A model generated the notes under the pieces. It worked only from the letters and a program-made list of their open reading frames with translations. It searched no databases and had not been told where the DNA came from. The translations under genes were made by a program, and so were the position numbers. Below, piece by piece: positions 1 to 8,655 of a stretch of DNA of 47,652 nucleotides. Position 1 is the stretch's first letter. Each line of letters opens with the position of its first letter. The stretch is from Caulobacter endophyticus (GTDB taxonomy: Bacteria > Pseudomonadota > Alphaproteobacteria > Caulobacterales > Caulobacteraceae), in contig NZ_JARQWV010000036.1 in the NCBI RefSeq assembly GCF_029543245.1, forward strand, positions 1 to 47,652, given 5' to 3'.

Positions 1-142
1 ACGGGACAGCTGTGATTATGCGGCGGGATTCAGCGCGTCTGATCCAGGCGCGTGAGAAAGTTGCAAGCGGTTGAGTTCGTGGGACTCTTTTTGGGAAGCG
101 CCGAGGATTGAGCGGGCTCTATCCCCGTCCAGCTCCCTATCT

Positions 143-269
143 CCCTTCCCCCTTGATGGGGGAAGGGCCGGGGTTGGGGGTGACCGCGGCGATCAGGCTT
201 GAAACGGCGGTGCGGGTTGAACCGCGGCACCACCCCCATCCCAACCCTTCCCCCATCAAGGGGGAAGGG
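143..269. repeat. Inverted pair of REP-like palindromes, family A
   Basis: The left element (143-184) is a hairpin with arms CCCTTCCCCC/GGGGGAAGGG followed by a GGGGGTGAC tail. The right element (231-269) is the same sequence in reverse complement. The tails face each other across about 45 bases. The same element recurs at 9574-9611, 9648-9688, 11150-11195 and 11581-11620. This is the arrangement of bacterial REP/BIME sequences. Confidence 0.85.
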
Positions 270-280
270 CTCCAGAAGAC

Positions 281-318
281 AAACAAAAAGGCCGCCTGGA
301 GCGATCCAGGCGGCCTTT
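281..318 (-). terminator. Rho-independent terminator of the FadL-type gene
   Basis: A perfect 14-bp stem (287-300 with 305-318, loop GCGA) is followed on the minus strand by a T-rich run reading TTTTTGTTT. It begins about 25 bases beyond the stop codon of the porin gene at 342, which fits its use as that gene's terminator. Confidence 0.9.
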
Positions 319-341
319 CCGTATTCAGGAACCTAGAAGGC

Positions 342-1631
342 TCAGAACGTCCAGCGGACGCCGGTCGACAGGACCGTGGCGTGGCCGGTGGCCAGGCCGT
401 TCAGGGTCACCGACGAGCCGGTGGCCGTGGTGTCGGTGCGGTGGATCTCGGAATCGTCGAACGAGATGTAGGTCGCGGCGATGTCGAGGTTCAGGTTCGG
501 CTTGGCGGCCCAGGTGGCGCCGACGGCGTAGAGCATGCGGTCGCCGTCCGGAACGCGGGCGGTGCGGCCTTCGTCCGGGGTCGGGGTCGGGTCCTTCTGG
601 ACGCCGCCACGCAGGGTCAGGCGCGGGGTCAGCTGGTGATCCACGCCCAGGGCCACGGTGGTGATGTCCTTGTAGTCCTGCTCGCTGACCGAGCCGCCGC
701 CGGCGAAGGTGACGCGGATGGCGTCGAACTCGCTCCAGCCGACGCGGCTGACCTGGGCGTTCAGGGTGGTCTTGGGGGTCACGGCCCAGCGGGCGCCGAC
801 GCTGGCCATCCACGGGGTGGTGATGGTGGCTTCACCCGCGATGGTGCGGTTGGACGCCGTCGGCAGCGGGGCCAGGATGCCCGAGACCGCCACGTCGCCC
901 TTCAGGGTGTGCTCGGTCTTCGAACGGTAGCTGGCGCCGAAGGTCAGGGCCGGGGTGGCGTGGAACTGGGCGCCCACGGTCCAGCCGTAGCCCCAGCCGT
1001 CGCCGGTCAGTTCCTGGCGGCCGTCGGCCTGCAGCGGCGAGGCGTTCGGCAGGGCGTTCGACAGTTCGGCGTCGGCGTAGACGCCGCTGATGCCCACGCC
1101 CAGGTCGAGCTTGTCGTTGACGCGGTAGGCCAGGGTGGCCTGCAGGTCGGCCGTGGTCAGGCGCGACTTGATGGCGTCATAGCGAGCCCAGCTGTTGGCT
1201 TCGTACTCGGTGGTGAAGTTGTAGGGGGCGGCCATCGAGACGCCCAGAACGATCTTGTCGTTCAGGCGCCAGGCGCCGGCGAAGTTGGGCACCACGCCGT
1301 CGTTGATGACGTCGGTGGCCGTGCCCGTGCCGCCCACCGGGGTGGTGACCGGAACCGGACGGGTGATGGTCGAGCCGTTGTTGGTGACCTTGGAGTTCAC
1401 CAGCACGGCGTGCAGGCCGCCGTAGACTTCGGCGTGCTCGACGCCGGCGATGGCGGCGGGGTTCCACCACAGGCTGGCGGCGCCGCTGTCGGCGACTTCG
1501 CCCGAATAGGCGCGGCCAGCGCCGCGGGCCGATTGTTCCTGGAGGTAGAAGCCCGAAGCAGAGGCTTGCGAGGCGGCGGCGAGAGCGGCGAGGGCCGCGC
1601 CGGCGGCGAGGACTTTACGCGAGAGAGCCAT
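342..1631 (-). CDS. FadL/OmpP1-family outer-membrane transporter
   Basis: This 429-residue protein has the hallmarks of the FadL/OmpP1/TodX beta-barrel family, which lets long-chain fatty acids and other hydrophobic compounds cross the outer membrane. A signal peptide covers roughly residues 1-25 (MALSRKV then an Ala/Leu core ending ASQASA). The mature N-terminus GFYLQEQSARGAGRAYSG is typical of the N-terminal hatch, and an NPAAIAG motif follows near residue 60. The C-terminus ends in aromatic WTF, the usual Omp85 recognition end. I chose the ATG at 1631 because it starts the signal peptide and has AGAAGG upstream; the frame stays open 12 codons further. The neighbouring beta-oxidation-type SDR suggests a role in lipid uptake, but the substrate is inferred only from family. 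Confidence 0.9.
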   Translation of the reverse strand: MALSRKVLAAGAALAALAAASQASASGFYLQEQSARGAGRAYSGEVADSGAASLWWNPAAIAGVEHAEVYGGLHAVLVNSKVTNNGSTITRPVPVTTPVGGTGTATDVINDGVVPNFAGAWRLNDKIVLGVSMAAPYNFTTEYEANSWARYDAIKSRLTTADLQATLAYRVNDKLDLGVGISGVYADAELSNALPNASPLQADGRQELTGDGWGYGWTVGAQFHATPALTFGASYRSKTEHTLKGDVAVSGILAPLPTASNRTIAGEATITTPWMASVGARWAVTPKTTLNAQVSRVGWSEFDAIRVTFAGGGSVSEQDYKDITTVALGVDHQLTPRLTLRGGVQKDPTPTPDEGRTARVPDGDRMLYAVGATWAAKPNLNLDIAATYISFDDSEIHRTDTTATGSSVTLNGLATGHATVLSTGVRWTF

Positions 1632-1950
1632 GTGACTGACAGACCTTCTTGGGGAGGTTAGGTCCAACCAACACCTTGCGATGCTGGAGGTTGCCGCCGG
1701 CTCTAACGCACTTTTTCAAAAACCGTTGCTATTTATTCGCGTAACGGTGAATTTTGTTCTCGGCGTCAAAGAAAGCGCGCCTTTTGGGCCTCTATTCATT
1801 CGCCGTTATGTCAAAACAAGTGCCTTCCCTTAGGTAAAGACTTGTATTCGCCGCAATTCTCGCAGGTCGAGATTTTTGTAATTTACGTCAAATGTGGCGA
1901 TCGCGGGCGCCGATGTTCCAGCGCCCGCGATCTTTGTGCACTGACGAGGG
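1632..1950. promoter_or_regulatory. Intergenic region upstream of the FadL-type gene
   Basis: About 320 bases without a gene, clearly richer in A/T than the surroundings, as expected for a promoter region. On the minus strand TTGACA (plus positions 1809-1814) could be a -35 element, but I see no convincing -10 at standard spacing. The hairpin at 1899-1932 belongs to the end of the SDR gene. No CAAACG-N2-CGTTTG operator is present here, unlike in front of the SDR gene. Confidence 0.4.
1899..1932 (-). terminator. Hairpin after the SDR gene
   Basis: A perfect 12-bp stem GATCGCGGGCGC/GCGCCCGCGATC with a 10-base loop lies 18 bases beyond the SDR stop codon. There is no strong T tract on the minus strand, so it may be a weak terminator or a 3' stabilising structure. 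Confidence 0.55.
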
Positions 1951-2859
1951 TCAGCCGCCGGCAAGCTTGCGGAAGAACTTCTGGCCCTGCTCGCCGCCGT
2001 TGAAGTAGGCCTGCTGGCCCGGCTCGGCGGTGATCGCTTCCCAGCTGTCGCGGACTTCCTCGGCCGATAGGCCGCCTTCGCCCAGATAGACGCCCTCGGT
2101 CTCGAAGATGCGGGCGAGGGCGAAGACGCCGGCCCCGGCGGTCAGGATCGCGCCGGTGGGGGCGTCCTCCGACACCAGGTAGACGACGCCGGGGGTGACG
2201 TATTCGGGGTTTAGCTTGGCCAGGATCTCGGGCGGCATCAGGCCCTCGGTCATGCGGGTGGCCGCGACCGGGCTGATGGCGTTGATCTTGACGTTGTTCT
2301 TGGCGCCTTCGAGCTTCAGCGTGTTCATCAGGCCCAGCACCGCCATCTTGGCCGCGCCGTAGTTGGACTGGCCGAAGTTGCCGTACATGCCCGAGGACGA
2401 GGTGGTGACGACGATGCGGCCGTAGTTCTGGGCCTTCATGATGTCCCACACGGCCTTGATCGGCTTGAAGGTGCCGAAGACGTGGACCTGCATGACCGCC
2501 TCGAAGTCGGCCAGCTCCATCTTGCTCAGGGTCTTGTCGCGCAGGATGCCGGCGTTGGCGACGAGGATGTCGATGCGGCCCCACGTGTCGATAGTCGTCT
2601 TGACCAGGTCGGCGACGCCGGCGTCGTCGGTCACCGAGGCGCCGTGGGCGATCGCTTGACCGCCGAAGGCCTCGATCTCGGCCACCACGGCCTTGGCGGC
2701 GTCGGACGAGCCGCCCGAACCGTCGACGCTGCCGCCCAGGTCGTTGACCACCACCTTGGCGCCGCGACGGGCCAGTTCCAGGGCGTGCTGGCGGCCAAGC
2801 CCGCCGCCCGCGCCCGTGACGATGGCCACCTGACCGTCGAAGCGAATGTCGTCCGCCAT
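1951..2859 (-). CDS. SDR-family 3-hydroxyacyl-CoA dehydrogenase-like oxidoreductase
   Basis: This 302-residue short-chain dehydrogenase/reductase resembles the dehydrogenase domain of peroxisomal multifunctional enzyme type 2, which oxidises (3R)-hydroxyacyl-CoA with NAD(P)+. Visible motifs are the cofactor loop TGAGGGLG (15-22), NAG (102-104), a serine cluster at 154-156 and the catalytic YGAAK (Tyr167, Lys171). The C-terminal extension beyond about residue 250 is longer than in a minimal SDR and is typical of this subgroup. It is a single gene with a strong palindrome (2876-2889) 16 bases upstream of the start codon. That palindrome is shared with the thiolase gene at 27718, linking this enzyme to acyl-CoA breakdown. 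The exact substrate is not determined. Confidence 0.85.
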   Translation of the reverse strand: MADDIRFDGQVAIVTGAGGGLGRQHALELARRGAKVVVNDLGGSVDGSGGSSDAAKAVVAEIEAFGGQAIAHGASVTDDAGVADLVKTTIDTWGRIDILVANAGILRDKTLSKMELADFEAVMQVHVFGTFKPIKAVWDIMKAQNYGRIVVTTSSSGMYGNFGQSNYGAAKMAVLGLMNTLKLEGAKNNVKINAISPVAATRMTEGLMPPEILAKLNPEYVTPGVVYLVSEDAPTGAILTAGAGVFALARIFETEGVYLGEGGLSAEEVRDSWEAITAEPGQQAYFNGGEQGQKFFRKLAGG

Positions 2860-3147
2860 GCCCGTAAATCTCCCTCAAACGCGCGTTTGGTTTGTCGCGT
2901 TTGTGCGACCGCGAGGAGGGGGCGTCAAGGGCGGGGAGACCCGTGATCAGGCGCTTCAGCGACCTTCTTGTTCTTCTTGTTAGACCCAGCGACTTCTCAC
3001 TCGCCTTCCTGGGCCTTGTGCCCAGGATCCATGCCTCAGCCTGCTCAGACCTCTCAAGCATGGCCGCTATCTGAGCAACCGCCGCCATGGGCCCTCGCCA
3101 CAAGGGCGAGGGAGGCGGTTTATAGAAGCGATCAGGTCTTGCCGTGA
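2860..3147. other. Intergenic region between SDR and exporter genes
   Basis: No gene is supported. It contains the SDR operator, a dispersed-repeat-like hairpin at 3007-3027 (8-bp arms TCCTGGGC/GCCCAGGA, loop CTTGT, followed by GGATCCATGCCTC) and a second hairpin at 3092-3112 (CCCTCGCC/GGCGAGGG) that may end transcription of the minus-strand exporter operon. Neither hairpin has a T tract. Confidence 0.45.
2876..2889. promoter_or_regulatory. PsrA/FadR-type operator in front of the SDR gene
   Basis: The perfect palindrome CAAACGCGCGTTTG lies 16 bases upstream of the SDR start codon. It matches the general pattern of TetR-family fatty-acid regulators such as PsrA (CAAAC, short gap, GTTTG). The same half-sites, CAAACG and CGTTTG with a 2-base gap, occur at 28947-28960 before the thiolase gene. 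Binding is inferred. Confidence 0.65.
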
Positions 3148-4140
3148 TCAGCTCTTGGGCGGATCGGCGGCTTGCGGGCCGGTGCGCTTGGCGCCGGCGG
3201 TCTGGCCCGGCTTCATGAACTTCACCAGCACGCGCTGGCCGATCAGGAAGGGCGTGTTGTCGGCGCTGACCACCACCTCGACCACGCGGGCGTCGGTGCG
3301 CTCGGACGGATCGTCCGATTGCAGCTTGCGGGCCCCGAACACGGCGGCGCGGCGCAGGACCTTGCCGGTGAAGGTCTTCTTCTGGTCGGCCTCGGGGATG
3401 ATCTCGACCGACTGGCCGACGGTCACGAACGGGATGGCCGACTCGCTGATCTCGGCGCGGACGATGCGGGCCGTGGACGGCTCGAGGTCGAACATCGGGG
3501 TGACGTTCAGGGTCGAGGCGCCTGAGCCGGGGTTGGCGTAGCGTCGGGCGATGCGGCCGTCGGCCGGGGCGCGGATGACCGTCAGTTCCTGGTTGTAGCG
3601 GGCCTGGTTCAGCTGGGCCGCGAAGGTGGCGACCAGGGCGCGCTGGGCGTCGAGCTCGGCGTCGGCGCCGGCGATGGCGTCGCGGGCCTGGTCGAGGCGC
3701 TGGCCGGCCACGAAGTTCGAGGCGGTCAGGCCTTGCAGGCGGGCGTATTCACGCTGGGCCGTGGTCTTGCGGACCTCGAGCACGCGGATCTGGGCCTTGG
3801 CCTGGGCGAGGCTGGCGGCGGCGGTCTCGGCGGCCAGGCGGACGTCGTCGTCCTCCTGCTTGGCGAGCGGCTGGCCCTTGTGGACCATGTCGCCCTCCTG
3901 GACGTAGACCTCGCTGACGATGCCCTGGCGGCGGGCGGCGACCGAGATCACCCCGCCCTCGACGTCGGCCTTGCCGTCGGCGACGGCGCCGTAGGGAGTG
4001 ACGGACGTGGCGGCGGCCGTCCTGACGGCCTCGACCTTCTTGGCTGTGGCCCGGGCTTGCATCCAGAGGCCTCCGCCGAGGATGGCGAGGGCGCCGACGG
4101 AGATCAGCCAGAAGCGGCGACGGCGGAACAGGGCGGGCAT
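3148..4140 (-). CDS. HlyD-family periplasmic adaptor (membrane fusion) subunit of an ABC exporter
   Basis: This 330-residue protein is a membrane-fusion subunit that links an inner-membrane ABC transporter to an outer-membrane channel. It has an N-terminal anchor (about residues 9-28, after an RRRR patch), a first biotinyl-lipoyl half near 65-95 (GIVSEVYVQEGDMVHKGQPL), an alpha-helical hairpin rich in Ala/Gln/Arg (about 100-185), the second lipoyl half (VIRAPADGRIARR near 190-200) and a beta-barrel domain. It is the last gene of a three-gene operon; its ATG lies one base from the stop codon of the ATPase gene. The set resembles DevBCA-type exporters. Cargo is unknown. Confidence 0.9.
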   Translation of the reverse strand: MPALFRRRRFWLISVGALAILGGGLWMQARATAKKVEAVRTAAATSVTPYGAVADGKADVEGGVISVAARRQGIVSEVYVQEGDMVHKGQPLAKQEDDDVRLAAETAAASLAQAKAQIRVLEVRKTTAQREYARLQGLTASNFVAGQRLDQARDAIAGADAELDAQRALVATFAAQLNQARYNQELTVIRAPADGRIARRYANPGSGASTLNVTPMFDLEPSTARIVRAEISESAIPFVTVGQSVEIIPEADQKKTFTGKVLRRAAVFGARKLQSDDPSERTDARVVEVVVSADNTPFLIGQRVLVKFMKPGQTAGAKRTGPQAADPPKS

Positions 4141-4141
4141 C

Positions 4142-4902
<761 letters not shown>

Positions 4903-4906
<4 letters not shown>

Positions 4907-6045
4907 CGCAGCAGATCCGCCGGTTGGCTCTTTTTCAGGATGCCCAGGGCCAGCAGGCCCGAGACGACGGCGATCAGCATCAGGAAGCCGGCCGAGGCGA
5001 TCACCAGCGGGATGGGGAAGCTCATCGGCAGGCCGTTCATCTTGGCCAGCTGCGACACGAGGCCGACCAGCACGGCAGTGGCGAACAGGCCCGCGACGCC
5101 GGTCCAGAAGCCCAGCTCGATGACGATCATCCGCAGCGAGCCCATGGAGACGCCCAGGGCGCGCAGGGAGGCGAACTCCTTGATGTTGGCCAGGATCGCG
5201 CCGCGCAGGGTCTGGGAGGTGATGCCCACGCCGATCAGGAGGCCCAGGAACACCGAGAAGCCCAGCATGATGCCGATGAAGCTCTCCTTCATCATCGCGC
5301 CGTCATTGGCTTCCGACAGCTCGGCGCGGGTCCAGGCGCGGTAGGCCTTGTCGGAGGTGGCGTTGAGCTGGTCGCGGACGATCTCGGCGCGGGCCGGATC
5401 CTTGATGCGGACCATCAGCGGCCCGACGCGGCTGCCGGTCGAGGCCTGGCCCAAGAGGCGAAGGGTGTCGCGCGACACCACGACGGTCGGCTGCATCATG
5501 TTCGGATAGCCGTCGAGGATGTAGCGGATATAGACGGTCTTGCCGTTGATGGTGGCGCGGTCGCCCAGCTTCTGGATGCCCAGCTTGGCCATGCCCGTGC
5601 GGTCGATGGCGACCGAATAGGGCTCGAGAAGCGCCACGCGGATGTTTTCGTTGTAGTCGCGCGGCCAGGTCACCGCGTCGCTGCGGGTGTCGACCGCCGA
5701 GGTCTGGATCCACTCGCGCACGCGCTTCTTGCCGGGGGGCGGGTCGTTGCTCCACATGCCGCCGCCGCCGTCGAGATCGGCGACCTCGACCACCTCGGGG
5801 TGCATGTACATCTGGGCCATGACCCGGCGGGGCAGGCCGTTGCCGCCGTTCATCAGGCTCTCGGCCTTGGGGCCCAGCACCATGATGTCGGCCGGCGAGC
5901 GGTCGATGGTGGCGGTGAAGGCCTTGCCGATGCCGGTGAACATGCCGACCTGGGCCAGCACCAGCAGGCCGGAGAACGCCAGGGCGATGATCGCCGCCAG
6001 GTATCGCCGCCATTCGTACAACAGTGTGGCCAACGCCAGCGACAT
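4903..6045 (-). CDS. FtsX/MacB-like ABC transporter permease (DevC type)
   Basis: A 380-residue permease with the four-helix FtsX topology: one transmembrane segment near residues 18-40, a large periplasmic domain (about 40-255), then three segments near 263-285, 310-335 and 350-375. The IKEFASLRALGVS stretch before the third segment is the typical coupling region. I chose the ATG at 6045 because GGGGAG lies 9 bases upstream; a TTG six codons further out is also open. It is the first gene of a three-gene exporter operon and diverges from the S46 peptidase gene. Substrate is unknown. DevBCA relatives export glycolipids or other hydrophobic compounds. Confidence 0.88.
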
Positions 6046-6268
6046 GCCGACACGCTCCCCCAATCAACGGTTGCACAAGAACAGCGCGGAACCGCTGAGG
6101 CCAAGTTAAATCGGGGTAAGACACAGCTCTTCGACGGAATGTGATCGAGGCGCATGTTTCTTGCGTCGGAAAGCCGACTGAGGAAACAGGGGTGGCTCTG
6201 CCGCCCTGGCTTGGCTATGGCTGTTACATTGTACGCCACGACGGCGCTGCGCCGTGCAAGGACGACTC
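6046..6268. promoter_or_regulatory. Divergent promoter region, exporter operon and S46 peptidase
   Basis: About 220 bases between divergent genes, so both promoters must lie here or nearby. I see no clear -35/-10 pair on either strand. The ribosome-binding site AAGGA of the peptidase gene is at 6258-6262. Confidence 0.4.
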
Positions 6269-8338
6269 ATGAAGACTCTGACGCTGGCCGCCTCGGCCCT
6301 GGTTCTCTCGTTCGCCGCCGCCGGGGCGGCCCAGGCCGACGAGGGCATGTGGACCTTCGACAACTTCCCCTCGGCCAAGGTCAAGCAGGCCTACGGCGTC
6401 GACATCGACCAGAAGTGGCTGGACACTGTGCGCGCCTCGGCCGTGCGCCTGACGACGGGCTGCTCGGCCTCGGTGGTCTCCAAGCAGGGCCTGGTGTTGA
6501 CCAACAACCACTGCGTGGCCGACTGCACCCAGGCGCTGTCGAGCGAGGGCAAGGACTACGTCAAGGACGGCTTCCTGACCGGAGCGCGTGAAGAGGAACT
6601 GAAGTGCGCGGGCATGCAGGCCGAGGTTCTGCTGTCGATCACCGACGTCACCGACCAGGTGACGGCCGCTGGCGCGGGCAAGACCGGACAGGATTTCGTG
6701 AAAGCGCGTGACGGCGCCTTCGCCACCGCCGAGCTGGCCGCCTGCGGCCAGGACAAGACCCTGCGCTGCCAGACCATCAGCTTCTACCGCGGCGGCCAGT
6801 ACAAGGTGTACAAGTACCGCCGCTACGCCGACGTGCGCCTGGTGTTCGCGCCGGAATACGCCACGGCCTTCTTCGGCGGCGACCCGGACAACTTCAACTT
6901 CCCGCGCTTCAACCTCGATAGCGCCTTCCTGCGCCTGTACGAGGACGGCAAGCCAGCCGTGACCCCGAACCACCTGACCTGGCGCGCGAGCGCTCCGGTC
7001 GAGGGCGAGCCGACCTTCGTGGCCGGCAATCCGGGCACCACCCAGCGCCAGCTGACGGTCTCGCAGCTGGAGACCAACCGCGACCTGATCATCCCGGTCG
7101 GCCAACTGCAGCGCTCGGAGATGCGCGGCCGCCTGATCCAGTTCGGCGAGCAGTCTGAAGAGAACAAGCGCATCGCCAACCAGCCGCTGGCGGGTATCGA
7201 GAACAGCTACAAGGTGTTCTTCGGCCAGCAGTTCGTGCTGAACGACAAGAAGTTCATGGACGCCAAGCGCGCCGCCGAGACCGACCTGAAGGCCAAGGTG
7301 GCCGCCGATCCGAAGCTGGCCGCGCAGATCGGCGACCCGTGGGGCGAGATCGACAAGGCGCAGACCGCCCTGGCCGACCAGTTCGTGCCGATGCGCCAGC
7401 TGGAAACCTCGGCCGGCGGCGGCTCGGACCTCTACGGCTACGCCCGCACCCTGGTGCGGGGCGCCCAGGAGCGCGCCAAGCCGGCGGCCGAGCGCCTGCC
7501 CGAATACGCCGACACCCGCCTGCCGCTGGTGGAGAAGCGCCTGCTGGACGTGCGTCCGGTCGATGCGCCGCTGGAGCGCATCTATCTCGAGCACTGGCTG
7601 CTGAAGACCCGCGAGTACCTGACCGCCGACGCGCCGGCCGTGAAGCTGCTTCTGGGCAAGGAAAGCCCCGAGGGCCTGTCGGCCCGCCTAGTGGCCGGCA
7701 GCAAGCTGGCCGATCCGGCCGTGCGCAAGGCGCTGTGGGACGGCGGCCTGGCGGCCATCCAGGCCTCGGACGATCCGATGATCCAGTTCGTGCTGAAGAC
7801 CGAAGGCGCGGGCCGCGAAGTGCGCAAAGCCTATGAAGCCAGCGTCACCGCCCCGACCGACGCCGCCGCCGAGCGCATCGCCAAGGCCCGCTTCGCGGTG
7901 CTGGGCGACACCGTCTATCCGGACGCCACGTTCTCCTTGCGCCTGTCGTACGGCAAGGTCGCCGGCTGGACCCATCGCGGCCGCACGATCACCCCGTTCA
8001 CCGACTTCGCCGGCTTCTACGACCGCGTCACCGGCGCCGAGCCCTTCGAGGCCGCCCCGCGCTGGATCACCGCCAAGGACAAGCTGAACCTCAAGACGGT
8101 CTACGACTACGTCACCACCAACGACATCATCGGCGGCAATTCCGGCTCGCCGGTGATCGACGCCAAGGGCCGGGTGATCGGGGCTGCCTTCGACGGCAAC
8201 ATCCACTCGCTGGGCGGCGCCTTCGGCTATGACGGTTCGATCAACCGCACCGTCGTGGTCTCGACCGCGGCCATCACCGAGGCCCTGACCAAGGTCTACG
8301 GCCGCGACGCGCTGGTGAAGGAACTGGCCGGGAAGTGA
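6269..8338 (+). CDS. S46-family dipeptidyl-peptidase (DPP7-like)
   Basis: A 689-residue secreted serine exopeptidase that removes dipeptides from the N-termini of peptides, probably in the periplasm. The signal peptide ends near AQA/DEG (residue 22-23). The chymotrypsin-fold catalytic groups are visible: TNNHC with His81, FGGDPDNF (202-209) with the acid, and GGNSGSPV with Ser625 near the C-terminus. The long alpha-helical insertion between Asp and Ser is characteristic of S46. Eighteen residues after the serine is Gly643 (AFDGN). In DPP7 enzymes this position is Gly and favours hydrophobic P1 residues, whereas DPP11 has Arg and prefers Asp/Glu, so DPP7-type specificity is inferred. ATG chosen for the AAGGA site and signal peptide. 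Confidence 0.93.
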   Translation: MKTLTLAASALVLSFAAAGAAQADEGMWTFDNFPSAKVKQAYGVDIDQKWLDTVRASAVRLTTGCSASVVSKQGLVLTNNHCVADCTQALSSEGKDYVKDGFLTGAREEELKCAGMQAEVLLSITDVTDQVTAAGAGKTGQDFVKARDGAFATAELAACGQDKTLRCQTISFYRGGQYKVYKYRRYADVRLVFAPEYATAFFGGDPDNFNFPRFNLDSAFLRLYEDGKPAVTPNHLTWRASAPVEGEPTFVAGNPGTTQRQLTVSQLETNRDLIIPVGQLQRSEMRGRLIQFGEQSEENKRIANQPLAGIENSYKVFFGQQFVLNDKKFMDAKRAAETDLKAKVAADPKLAAQIGDPWGEIDKAQTALADQFVPMRQLETSAGGGSDLYGYARTLVRGAQERAKPAAERLPEYADTRLPLVEKRLLDVRPVDAPLERIYLEHWLLKTREYLTADAPAVKLLLGKESPEGLSARLVAGSKLADPAVRKALWDGGLAAIQASDDPMIQFVLKTEGAGREVRKAYEASVTAPTDAAAERIAKARFAVLGDTVYPDATFSLRLSYGKVAGWTHRGRTITPFTDFAGFYDRVTGAEPFEAAPRWITAKDKLNLKTVYDYVTTNDIIGGNSGSPVIDAKGRVIGAAFDGNIHSLGGAFGYDGSINRTVVVSTAAITEALTKVYGRDALVKELAGK

Positions 8339-8351
8339 TCCTTTCACTCGT

Positions 8352-8518
8352 CCCTCTCCCCTTGCGGGAGAGGGTGGCCTCCCGAAGGGAGGTCGGGTGA
8401 GGGGTCTCTCAAAAGCAAGACGCCGCGACAGCCGACCAGCTGCCGCGGCGTTTTTCGTTCGTGAGACCCCTCATCCGTCGGCCTTCGGCCGCCACCTTCT
8501 CCCGCAAGGGGAGAAGGA
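8352..8518. repeat. Inverted pair of REP-like palindromes, family B
   Basis: The left element (8352-8411) contains hairpin CCTCTCCCC/GGGAGAGG, a second small hairpin (CCTCCC/GGGAGG), and a tail GGTGAGGGGTCTCTC. The right element (8462-8518) is its diverged reverse complement. Hairpins are outside and tails inside. A rho-independent terminator (8420-8455) sits between them. A second pair of this family is at 27554-27717. Confidence 0.85.
8420..8455 (+). terminator. Terminator of the S46 peptidase gene, nested in a repeat pair
   Basis: Stem ACGCCGCG/CGCGGCGT (8420-8427 with 8444-8451), with an inner CAGC/GCTG extension, is followed by TTTTT. It lies about 80 bases past the peptidase stop codon and is enclosed by the family B repeat pair. 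Confidence 0.8.
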
Positions 8519-8655
8519 CTGGAGGGATGCGCATTTCAGCGCTGTAACCTCCCGAAATGTGGAATGTTTTTCGCTCGAACCGGAGCGCGCCCAGGGCAAG
8601 GGCGCGCGTAACGCCCGCGCCTTGATGCGCATCACCGGTTCCAGGAGACATCGCC

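Larger units (their letters stand above)
1..341. other. Left-edge intergenic region
   Basis: No complete gene is visible here. Short open stretches run in from the left edge and stop at about position 53 or 76, so the first bases may be the 3' end of a gene outside the window; I cannot choose a frame. The rest holds one inverted pair of palindromic repeats (143-269) and the terminator of the minus-strand porin gene (287-318). Confidence 0.5.

Noticed and set aside
60..140. A possible tRNA or tmRNA fragment near the left edge, because the antisense translation contains GIEPA
   Set aside because: I could not fold an acceptor stem or a T-arm with the conserved TTC loop, so there is no support for an RNA gene.
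143..269. The palindromic repeats as a CRISPR array
   Set aside because: Copies occur as isolated inverted pairs at distant places, not as regularly spaced direct repeats, and no cas genes are present.
108..1661. A 517-codon plus-strand open frame opposite the FadL-type gene
   Set aside because: It is the antisense shadow of a clear outer-membrane protein gene in high-GC DNA. Its translation is low-complexity Gly/Val/Arg without domains, and it begins inside a repeat element.
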